Below are positions 24,119 to 33,333 of a stretch of 64,000 nucleotides of DNA, piece by piece. The notes beneath the pieces are model-generated. The model was not told the DNA's origin, did no database searches, and saw nothing but the letters and a program-made list of their open reading frames with translations. A program made the position numbers and the translations under genes. The DNA lies in the NCBI GenBank assembly GCA_036346225.1, contig JARFIW010000884.1, positions 3,533,001-3,597,000 of the forward strand, written 5' to 3'. The stretch comes from Platerodrilus igneus. Lineage: Eukaryota; Arthropoda; Insecta; Coleoptera; Lycidae. Each line of letters opens with the position of its first letter. The stretch's first letter is position 1.

Positions 24119-25482
24119 AGTCCTTCCGGTCGTTTAGCCCGTTGGTCCCTTTGTCTCCAACCGTATGACTTTGTCATTATTCACCGTTAGGGCAAAGATC
24201 ATGTTGTTCCTGATGCCCTCTCACGTTCTGTTCCGATCCTTAAACCAGTTTTTATTTCTACCGTCACCTCTCTCGAAGTCACTCTTCCTACTCCTGATCC
24301 CTGGTACAACGCCATGCTCCGAAAAGTTTCTGACTCTGCTACACGTAATCCCTCCCGGTCCGTAGTGCCGATTCTCTGGACGATTGGAAAATCGTCGTAC
24401 CTTCTGAACAGCGTAAAAATCTGATATCCTTTCATTACAATCCTTCTACTTCCGGTCATTGTGGCGTGACCAAAACTTCGGCTCGTCTTCTCCAAAAATA
24501 GTACTGGCGCTGTCTTAGAGCTGACGTCGCTCGTTATATCCGACGTTGTCCGACTTGTGCTGTTCACAAAGTTGAACAGTTACCTCCTCCTGGCCTATTC
24601 GCTCCTAGTGCCAAACCAGCCTATCCCTTGTAAGTCCTTTCCTGTGATATAGTTGGTCCTCTTCCTCGTTCCACTCCTGGTCACTCCTATATCCTTGTAG
24701 TGGCTGATAATTTTACTAAGTTTCCTCTTTTCTTTCTTTTACGTACAGCCACTGCACAATCCGTCACCAAAATTCTTGAAGATCACGTTTTCCTTACTTT
24801 TGGCGTCTCTCAATATCTTATCACAGATAACGGTGTCCAATTCCGTAGCCATCAGCTTGCTTCCTTGTGTGCCAGTTATCACTGCAAGATTCTTTTCACT
24901 GCCCGTTACCATTCCCAAGCCAATCTTGCTGAACGTGTTAATCGCTTCCTAAAGACCATGCTTGCTTCCTATGTACGCGATGACCAACGTCATTGGGATG
25001 TAAACCTTCCAAAAATTTCTTGTGCCATCCGCACCTCCAAACACGAAATCATAGGCTGTACTCCGTTCTTCGCTCTATTTGGTCGTGAGCATATCCTTTC
25101 CGGCAAATATTTCGGGCAATTGTCCGAAGTAAACGATATGTATGTTCCTGATCCCGAACATCCTTCCTCAGATCCCGACCACTTTAAAAATATTCGTTCC
25201 CACATTCTCAAAAAACTTTCTGCCAGTTATAAAAAAATTCACAGCCGCTATAATCTCCGCCGTCGTCCTGTTTTTTATAAGTTAGGCGACTTCGTTTGGC
25301 GCCGCAATTTTGCTCTGTCCGACGCTTCACGTTATTTCAACGCCAAACTTGCTCCTAGGTTCATTGGTCCTTTTCCCATTTTTAAAGTCATTTCTCCCTG
25401 GACCTATGAACTTTCCGACTTTCCTTCTGGTGGCGCAAACGTCCTTAACTCAATACCTAGCCCTTGCGCTCCAGTTTCGTAG
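24119..25482 (+). pseudogene. int: Element B RNase H end and integrase
   Basis: From about 24119 the plus strand reads GRLARWSLCLQPYDFVIIHR, the conserved C-terminal end of Gypsy RNase H, then GKDHVVPDALSR. The integrase follows. Its zinc-binding HHCC domain has HYNPSTSGHCG and CPTC. The DDE core has CDIVGPLP, YLITDNGVQFRS and HSQANLAERVNR, so all three acidic residues remain. In-frame stops occur before YWRC (about 24500) and before VLSCDI (about 24632). The open part 24700-25482 covers the core and the C-terminal domain. The junction with protease shows a clean deletion of RT. Confidence 0.9.
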
Positions 25483-25510
25483 GTCGGTTTTGCTCCTCTT
25501 CGACTTCGAT

Positions 25511-25927
25511 TACTACCGTGTTTTGATATTTTATGTATTAGATTTTTTATGCTTATGATAATGCTTTAGAGCTGTTGTTTTTAGCGGGGAAACTTTCTTT
25601 TTGCTTTGGTTGGCTAATTAATTTAGGGGGTAGGGCCCTAAAAACGACAGCTCGCCATGTAAACCTTTGGCTTTGTTTGTACTGTGTTTGGAGTACTAAT
25701 GAACTCCTGTATATACGTTTTGTATTTTGCTTTGATGTTAATTATAAGGTTTTCTGGATGTCGGTGGTTAATTTATTGAATGAGTGCGAGTGTGTTTGGT
25801 TTATTTTTATTTCAGGTCCTCCGTTCTTTTGTTTCGGTATTTCTTAAACCCCGCCCACTCACTGGCTGAGGCCGGACAGTCTTTCTTTTTTTTAGGTTTT
25901 TTTTAGGCTACGGCTATGCTCGTAGCA
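25511..25927 (+). repeat. Element B 3' LTR (5'-truncated)
   Basis: About 417 bp matching 21199-21615. No polypurine tract precedes it and it starts 30 bp after the integrase stop, so the tract and the first part of the LTR have been deleted. Confidence 0.75.
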
Positions 25928-25950
25928 TAGGTTAAATTACATAGGGGTTT

Positions 25951-25952
<2 letters not shown>

Positions 25953-25991
<39 letters not shown>
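25953..25991. repeat. (TA)n, left edge of PLE 1
   Basis: TA run joining the D LTR text ATAGGGGTTTGG to the left arm of the Penelope-like palindrome. Confidence 0.95.
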
Positions 25992-25994
<3 letters not shown>

Positions 25995-26353
25995 AATAGG
26001 ATAGTTTGTGGGTTATAGGTCTGCTGGAAATAACTACTCTTCTTTAATACCTAAATTTTCGCATATATTTTATGCTTAACTAAAAATATATAAACACCGA
26101 TTAATACTATAAGTATGACAACTTGCAGCTACTTACAATGAGATTGGTTATAAATATGATTGGAACATGAAATTATTGTGTATAAATTAAATATTTAAAA
26201 TAGCTTTTTTAAATGGTAAAATTTTTTTTAATATAGAAAAGGTAAAATATTGGTTTGGCAGAATTTCAAAAATTTGATTAATACTATCTTGGATTTATAT
26301 GTATGTATGGATGCATGTGTAAGTAGAATGAGGTACCTAACTGTGTGTTTGAG

Positions 26354-26389
26354 TGTATGTATGTGTGTGTGTGTTTGGATGTATGTGTG

Positions 26390-26434
<45 letters not shown>

Positions 26435-26443
26435 TATGTGTGT
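26354..26443 (+). repeat. (TG)n in the PLE 1 left arm
   Basis: TG-rich microsatellite in the 3' tail. The mirrored arm has the corresponding (CA)n at 27951-28075, which is longer and differently interrupted, so the two have changed length independently. Confidence 0.9.
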
Positions 26444-26539
26444 ATGATAGTATGTCTGTGTTCCCAAGTAACGTAAAGGTTACCATATATAAGGGTATGT
26501 GTTTATATAATTCTTAAGTATCCAAATTTTTGTAGAATT

Positions 26540-27655
26540 TTACTTATTGGAATTGAATTTTAGGTTTAAGAGATATGCGTATATAGAACTAAGATCACCA
26601 ATATCACTTTTTTTGTTCATAGATTTTGTATTCTTATAAATATGACATACTTCCATAAAAGTTCTTTTGAAAGTATTGTTTTCTATTTGAATGATATTTG
26701 GGTTGTTGAAATCCAATTTATGTCCGTCATCAAGTGCATGTGTAGCTAATGCACATGCTTTAGGTTTAGTATGAATATCACTTTTATGTTGTGTAATTCT
26801 TTGTTTCAAATTTTGAGAAGTTTGGCCAATGTATGAAAGATCACAATCTAAACACTTTATTTTGTAAATAACGTTTCTTTGTAGTACCTGAGAATTTTTG
26901 TCTTTAATTTTTGAAAATAGATTACCAACACTAGTCACATTCTTTTTTGCAATTTTGATGTTATGGTTTCTAAATATTTTTGTTAATTTTGGTGTTAAAT
27001 TTTTTAAATAAGGCAAAGAAGCGTGAATTTGGTTTATATCATCGTTTATATATTTTTTATTTTGTACATCTACAGTTAAATTATTTTCAGACCTTTGATT
27101 ATATAATAATTTATTAACTAACGTCTTAGGATAATTATTATTTTTAAGATACTGCTCAGTCTTAATATGTTTTATTATATAGAGAAGAATGTGAAATCTT
27201 TTTTATTTTGTTTTTCATTCCTAAAATAAAGTTGACTTTTATATCGAAAGAATGATATGAGTTATAATTTAGATATCGGCCAGAGCTTGTTGGCTTCATG
27301 TACCAATCAGTAATTATTTTATTATTTTTTCTTATTAACAGAGTGTCTAAAAATGGAACGGAGTTGTTGCTTTCTACTTCTATTGTAAACTGTATGTCTG
27401 GGTTGTAATTATTAAAATTTGTTAATATCTCGTCTGTTTTATTGTATGGTATAGCTGTTACAATGTCATCTACATACTTTTTTATGAAAGGTATGTGAAA
27501 ACTAAGTGTAGGTATAACATAATCTAGTAACGCATTCATAACTATTTCAGCCATAATTGGACTTAAATTGGATCCCATTGGACAACCTTTTATTTGACTG
27601 TAATATTTGTAATTATAAGAAAAATAACTATTACTGTAAATAAAATCAATTATAT
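26540..27655 (-). pseudogene. PLE 1 reverse transcriptase (5'-truncated) and GIY-YIG endonuclease
   Basis: Minus-strand RT motifs are QIKGCPMGSNLSPIMAE, KKYVDDIVTAIPYN (catalytic YVDD), VPFLDTLLIRKN and WYMKPTSSGRYLNYNS. They lie in the frame read from 27737 to 27162; the part above 27655 belongs to the mirrored copy. After a frame break the linker and endonuclease frame 27016-26540 has VIYKIKCLDCDLSYIGQTS and QRITQHKSDIH, then CALATHALDDGHKLDF and FKRTFMEVCHI (catalytic Glu). That is the Penelope-type CCHH-containing GIY-YIG domain. The RT N-terminal half is absent, so the copy is dead. Confidence 0.85.
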
Positions 27656-27950
27656 TAAGGAATGTGTTTTGAGGAATATAATTGATTTTATTTACAGTAA
27701 TAGTTATTTTTCTTATAATTACAAATATTACAGTCAAATAAAAGGTTGTCCAATGGGATCCAATTTAAGTCCAATTATGGCTGAAATAGTTATTGGTGAT
27801 CTTAGTTCTATATACGCATATCTCTTAAACCTAAAATTCAATTCCAATAAGTAAAATTCTACAAAAATTTGGATACTTAAGAATTATATAAACACATACC
27901 CTTATATATGGTAACCTTTACATTACTTGGGAACACAGACATACTATCAC

Positions 27951-27957
27951 ACACACA

Positions 27958-28015
<58 letters not shown>

Positions 28016-28075
28016 ACACACACACAGACACATCCAAACACACACACACACACACATACATACACTCAAACACAC
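27951..28075 (+). repeat. (CA)n in the PLE 1 right arm
   Basis: CA-rich mirror of the (TG)n at 26354-26443. Open frames of Val/Cys or Thr/His repeats here are artefacts of the microsatellite. Confidence 0.9.
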
Positions 28076-28464
28076 AGTTAGGTACCTCATTCTACTTACA
28101 CATGCACCCATACATACATATAAATCCAAGATAGTATTAATCAAATTTTTGAAATTCTGCCAAACCAATATTTTACCTTTTCTATATTAAAAAAAATTTT
28201 ACCATTTAAAAAAGCTATTTTAAATATTTAATTTATACACAATAATTTCATGTTCCAATCATATTTATAACCAATCTCATTGTAAGTAGCTGCAAGTTGT
28301 CATACTTATAGTATTAATCAGTGTTTATATATTTTTAGTTAAACCTGTGATCAAGCATAAAATATATGCGAAAATTTAGGTATTAAAGAAGAGTAGTTAT
28401 TTCCAGCAGACCTATAACCCACAAACTATCCTATTAAATTAACACTAAAGGTCGTTAACAATAC

Positions 28465-28468
<4 letters not shown>

Positions 28469-28526
<58 letters not shown>
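28469..28526. repeat. (TA)n, right edge of PLE 1
   Basis: Longer TA run than the left edge. It is followed by GATATTTTTCTG, where the D LTR resumes. Confidence 0.95.
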
Positions 28527-28528
<2 letters not shown>

Positions 28529-29124
28529 TATTTTTCTGTAAATGGAAATTGTAAGCCTCTTTGAGTTCGAATTCGATTAAGTTCGACCACTATCATAGGT
28601 ATAAAGGGATGTCTAATCAGTTACACCTTTTTTTTCCTTTTTCGGAAGTAAGAAAGATTATTGCAATTATCGATCCTATTTTTAATAATTTGTTCATAGT
28701 GTGACATATAAAAAAGGTCTGGGAAAAACTCTAAGCTCTCCATATTACGAAATATTTGCCCTTGACTTTGACTTGAGGTGTTTTAAATGCTTGTGCGCAG
28801 GTAACTTTTTGAATAATGTTTGTTAAAGAAAGATGTTTGTGAATGTGGCAATTACTATAATTTGAATGATTCTTTATAAATATTTAATGTTATTATAATT
28901 GTGATGTTTATATTTCGTTGTTTCATTCCATCAGAATTAGTAAGATAATACGGGCATCTTCAGACAATGATTCACATTACATTAATTTTGTTTACATAGC
29001 ACCTTTTATTTGTGCGGAAATATGGTGTTTGACTTATTGAAAGTGAGTTAAACTCCGTAAAGATTTTAAAGTTAAAAATTTAAAACATTTTTAGGGGTTC
29101 ACCATCAATCTAAAGTGAGGAACA

Positions 29125-29675
29125 ATTTAATCATGGACAAATACAACAGTGATTCTTCAACGACAAGAGAATTGTATGCCTTAAAAAAATTCATTGTGGC
29201 GAAACAACTGAATCCTCCTTTAGAAGATAAACAAATCATCAAATATTTAGCCGGACACTTCGAGGCAGAGGCAAAGTAGTGCATTGCCTTAGAAAACATC
29301 GTGGATAGGGATGTATTCCTGGAATATCTTCCAAGGTAAGATCAGATGTGTCAACCACGAATGATGTAAACCAGACTAAGGAATCAGCTCATAACTTTCT
29401 TTAGATATGAAATAACCAGTGGACCGGAACGTTACAAAGGTATAACGATTAATAGGGGAAACGTCACTAGGAATAACTGGAGCCAGAATAATGCCATTAG
29501 GAGACGCGGGCGAAGAGAGAGTGAATCCCGAACCATTGAAAATAGGACCGTGACCCAAGGAAAAAATAACAACGAAAATCCACAGAGAGAGGTCAGTGAT
29601 AGTGAGAACAAAAAGACATATGCTGAGACGGTGACCAGACCAGGACCTTCAATGACAAGGCCTGATTTTCATTAA
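29125..29675 (+). pseudogene. gag: D internal region 2: gag C-terminal half
   Basis: The plus strand reads VAKQLNPPLEDKQIIKYLAG and continues with HFEAEAK before a stop, then ALENIVDRDVFLEYL, closely matching A and C gag (VAKQLNPPLTDRQIIKYL in A). The basic tail follows in broken frames and ends TRPGPSMTRPDFH at 29675, the same C-terminal signature as A and C. The N-terminal part of gag is missing between the LTR (about 28990) and 29125. It has several stops. Confidence 0.8.
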
Positions 29676-29737
29676 GAGGCAAGCCGAGCACACCCTTACA
29701 AATTAATTAGCATGAACATTAGCAAAAATTTATAAAA

Positions 29738-30102
29738 TTGTATTTAGGTAGTGATGAAAATGTAAACAAAAACTTATTACCTATTTTAAATATAAATGTA
29801 GAAGATAAAATTATTAAAGTATTTATAAATACGAGAGCTGAAGCATCGCTAATTTCGGAGAATTTTGTCAAAAAGAACGTACAAAAGTTGAATAATAAGT
29901 TGATACCCCCAAAGGGACGTAACTTGGTAGCACCAAACAACAGAAAGTTTGCAAGCATAAAAATAGCATGGCAATCTTAAGATATGTGTTAGGGAAGATA
30001 AAATTTGAACACAAATTTATGGTTGTACCTGGAATGAGAATTGAGGCAACTTTTGAGATAAACGTAATTAATAGATTGAAGTTGTTAATAAATTGTAACG
30101 TA
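29738..30102 (+). pseudogene. D internal region 2: protease relic
   Basis: The frame NLLPILNINVEDKIIKVFIN is followed by TRAEASLISENF, the retropepsin region equivalent to KVLIDTG and AEASLVAEEF in C. The catalytic DTG is replaced by NTR, so the enzyme is dead. NLVAPNNRKF and FMVVPGMRIE follow with a stop between them. The frame is cut by the insertion at 30103. Confidence 0.8.
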
Positions 30103-32164
30103 TTTTTTTCTAGTTACATTTAGTTCAATAAAATAAAAATAAAACAGTTATAATTTAAAATATTTAATTTGTGAATTACCATCCAATAGAAATTAATGTA
30201 TAATATTCATAATAACGCATAGATTCTTTTACGTTTATACTCTAAAGTTCGTTACCAAGCTCTGTCAAGTTGTCAGTCGGCACCTTATTATCAGCGTTCG
30301 AAAGGGCAGGCTGCTTTGCAGAGTAAGTGAAGTCGAGATGGCCGTGTGTAAGCACGTGGCTTCTAACAAAGTTAGAAAAAAGTAGAGGATTGGTAAATTC
30401 TTGGTGTCTGGAGATCGAGCCTAACAGCGGTTGCGTGAGCATGATTTTCGATAAGCCTCTCTCCGAACAGTTCAGTTGATCCCTACAGGCCTAAGAAGAT
30501 GGAAGCCCCTTTGGACATCATTTAGACAGTTGGTATATATTAATTAAATAGATTATACTAATATTTTTCATCTTAGTGCAATATCTTAAAGACATATCTT
30601 GAATAATATCTCCGATAATAAATTAAAACAATTTCTGAAGGCAATATTTTAAAGCAAGGATTTATGGTTCCGTCCTATTTAATATAACATGCAGTAACGT
30701 AGAAGCCGATTTCACATGTGTTCCTTATATTTCAACCTTACCGATGAATAATATCAAACAAGGATATTATGGTTGGTTATGTGATGTAGTCGTTGTATTC
30801 CAAGCAAATTTGATGCAGATGGAAATTTCCGACAGCTGAGGTCAAGGTCCAGTATTTTTAGTTCAGTTTCGATGCACGTGAGTGTTCTTTAGAATTTAAT
30901 AACTTTGAAAATACAGTAAATTACTATAAATTATCTAACATTAAATATTTGAGTAACGTAAAAAGAAAATAGTTTTTGAGAAATCAGTGAATTAAATAAT
31001 ATGTCGCTTGCTTGTCAGAATGTTTGCACATGTACGCAAATAGTATATTTTATAAAGTTCTGAATGACAACCTATGTCAGATATAAAAAAATATAGATTC
31101 AGTTTTCCTATCTAGACGCCATATGCAGTCTTGATTTAATTTAAAATACGTTTAAAGATTTTGAGGTCATGAACTAGCACTTTCATCGACATATGAAATT
31201 CGCGTATTTATTGTAGAATACAAATAAATTAGAATAATTACATTTTACAAAGTCTGCACTTTGATAATTAAATTCTGTTGTGAAGATCAAGGAAGTACTT
31301 CGCTGATTAGAAGAAATTTATGTATTATGAATAACTTAGAAATTCTATGTCAATCTAATTAAATTTTATAGAAAAGATCCATTCAGAGATCTTCTTAATT
31401 TTGAATGCAAAACCTTATTAGTCTATTTCTGTTCTAGAAAATTATTATGAGAAAATTTTATAAAGATACAAACTTAAATATTGCAGTTATACATATATAT
31501 TCAGAAATTTATCCAAATAGAATCTATTTTGTGTTTTGAAGGACGTTTTATTATTTAGAATTCAAAAATTGCAAGTCCTCCCGGAATAGAAAGTGTGTGT
31601 AATGAAAACAGATTCCCTCGGTACATTTTAAAAGCCTAAATACTATTATTTTATTTTTGGCAAATATTTTTGAGGACACAAATGGTATCCATGCTGTGCT
31701 TTTGTTTGTTCACAGGTAAAGCTGAGACATCTGTATGACATCTGGTGGTTGAGGTCTTGGTAAGTGTGTCGTAAAGAGTGAAATTCAGGTTTTATGGCTA
31801 TGTTAGTGGTGTTAAGATAAGGTTTCCGCATTCCCCTTATACAAGCACAGTTAAATTTTGTTGGTTATTGTATTGAAAAATACGGTGGCGCTCATTAAAT
31901 ATATTTTTGGTCTCTTATCCACCCATAACCCAAGCTCATGATCTACACAGAGCTAACACTCGACTAGCCGTTTATATCTTACGAGTTTTTCTTTGTCTCA
32001 AGCCATTATCCATCCAACATTACCTTGGGCTTAAAAAGAAGAAATTCTCAACCTTGTGATATCAGGTTAAGGGTTAGGAAATTTGGAGGTTTAATTTTTA
32101 GCTGATAGTCACGAGGGTAAAGCTTCTAATAATTTTATAATAATAATTTTATATTATTTTACAA
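30103..32164. mobile_element. 2.06-kb unclassified insertion in the D protease/RT region
   Basis: Coding homology to element C stops at 30102 and resumes at 32171. The boundaries carry AACGTA (30097-30102) and AATGTA (32165-32170), a likely 6-bp target duplication with one C/T change. Inside there is no RT, integrase or transposase, and no terminal inverted repeat was seen. A GC-richer block at 30240-30520 could be a promoter or R/U5 region, so a solo LTR is possible. The class is unknown. Confidence 0.55.
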
Positions 32165-32170
32165 AATGTA

Positions 32171-32950
32171 AACGATAAGAAGATTATATGTGGTAAAGAA
32201 TATCTTAAATGGGATGATGAGGTAGATGTTGAAGTCCAGAAAGACTGCGTTAGTTTGAATTTATATAAAATAGTGGTAGGAGTAAATGAAATAGACGAAA
32301 AAGTATGTAGAATATAGGAAGAAGTAAAGGAGGTACAGAAAAAAGTAAATGAAGTAGAGTTAAAGAGTATAGATGATCCATGTAACGTACATGATAAAGT
32401 AGAGTCAGCGTTAATTAAATATTCTCAAGATAGTGAGTTGAAAAAAGAAGATTTGAGTACAAGTTATGAAGTTAAGATGGAGAAACTTATGGAAAATGAG
32501 ATTAAAGATAGATTGAATGGAGGTGATAATGATTTAAATGAAGGTATCAGTGATAAAAATTTAAACGAGGATGGGAGAAATCAGGTTATCTGTGAGAATT
32601 TAAGAACTTATTTTGTGAATCAAGTATTTTTAATAAAAAGACGCGATGTTAATAAGAAATTAGAGAAATATAAAAAGTATAAATCAGCTTAATGATAAAA
32701 AGTTTAATTGGACCAATGTCAGTCGATAGTATTTTAGCGAGATTTGGTATTAAGAAGGTTTTTTCGAAGATTAATTTAATAAATTCATTTTTGGAGAAAA
32801 GGTATAAAAGATTTTCGGTAGATGAGTATGTCTATCGAGTTAAAGAAGTCCTTTTTTTTTGGTTTATCACAATAACATTGGTAGTAGTGATATGGAGTTC
32901 ATGGGACGACTTAATAAAAATTTTATGCTACATCTTATTGAGATAACTAC
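32171..32950 (+). pseudogene. D internal region 2: linker and RT scraps
   Basis: At 32180-32260 the text matches the C region around YIKWYEEGN...DDCVNIN (here EYLKWDDEVD ... KDCVSLN). A Lys/Glu/Asp-rich frame (32438-32692) has no match in C. Then RT fragments: SVDSILARFGIKKVFSKINL, INSF, and FSVDEYVYRVKEV, equivalent to RT motifs 1-2. YxDD and everything downstream are lost. From 32951 to 33333 only non-coding spacer remains, ending TTGGGAAAAAA as a PPT-like tract. Confidence 0.7.
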
Positions 32951-33333
32951 ATATTATGAGAGAGTTTTCTACAACATTCTGTGTATTTTATGTATGAAGG
33001 AGTAATTTTTTTTTGAGATTGAGCTTGATAAGACCGCGTATTAATATAAGAAAATAAGAAGTAAAGGGCAATGATTAGAGAAGTTGGGTGATGAAAAAAC
33101 GGTATTGAGGGAAGTTAATTTTAATTTGAGAGTTTAAAAAATAATAGAGTTATTGGAGAGTAAAGCAACTATGAGAAAAGTATTATGCGTGTGCATTATA
33201 AGTCTAATGTAAATAGTTGTATATAGTAGGTAGTTAGGAAATAAAAATAGTAAATTTGTCAATGCAGAAACATGACGCTCAACGTAAATTCAGCGAGATT
33301 GATTTCAAATTTTATATTTTAGTTGGGAAAAAA

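Larger units (their letters stand above)
20264..25927 (+). mobile_element. Gypsy element B, RT-deleted, inserted in the D LTR
   Basis: Terminal direct repeats (about 21199-21615 and 25511-25927) flank gag with a zinc knuckle, an aspartic protease, the very end of RNase H and a full integrase. The RT and most of RNase H are missing between 24110 and 24125. Comparison with the unfilled D LTR places the insertion boundaries at 20264 and 25927. The extra ~935 bp on the left (20264-21198) is best read as LTR sequence lost from the 3' copy. No clear target duplication is visible. Codons are far GC-richer than in A, C and D, so B belongs to a different Gypsy lineage. Confidence 0.8.
25992..28468 (-). 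mobile_element. Penelope-like element 1, palindromic
   Basis: Two head-to-head copies share 5' regions at a 20-bp spacer (27656-27675). The minus-strand copy runs 27655 to 25992 and carries RT motifs, a GIY-YIG endonuclease and a 3' tail with (TG)n. The plus-strand copy runs 27676-28440: 27676-27790 mirrors 27540-27655, then jumps (junction 27790/27791) to the mirror of 25992-26603, so it lacks about 936 bp including the endonuclease. After 28440 a 28-nt extra sequence precedes the right (TA)n. Inverted partial copies are typical of Penelope-like insertions. Both outer ends are 3' tails touching (TA)n. Confidence 0.85.
19062..28990 (+). repeat. D array, middle LTR, split into three pieces
   Basis: Pieces are 19062-20263, 25928-25952 and 28527-28990, collinear with the unsplit LTR at 33334-35042. 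The junction text GAAGGACATTTGT (20251-20263) and AGGTTAAATTACATAGGGG (25929 on) is contiguous at 34521-34550 in the other copy. The next junction GTTTGG|(TA)n...(TA)n|GATATTTTTCTG corresponds to GTTTAGTATATAAGCATTTTTC at 34552-34573. The LTR ends near TTACATAGCA at about 28990 and leads directly into internal region 2. Confidence 0.7.

Noticed and set aside
27594..27854. Plus-strand RT-like ORF as a separate gene
   Set aside because: It is the mirrored, internally deleted arm of PLE 1, joining RT text to the endonuclease C-terminal end.
26228..28190. His/Thr-rich and Cys/Val-rich ORFs
   Set aside because: They are translations of the (TG)n and (CA)n microsatellites in the PLE 1 arms.
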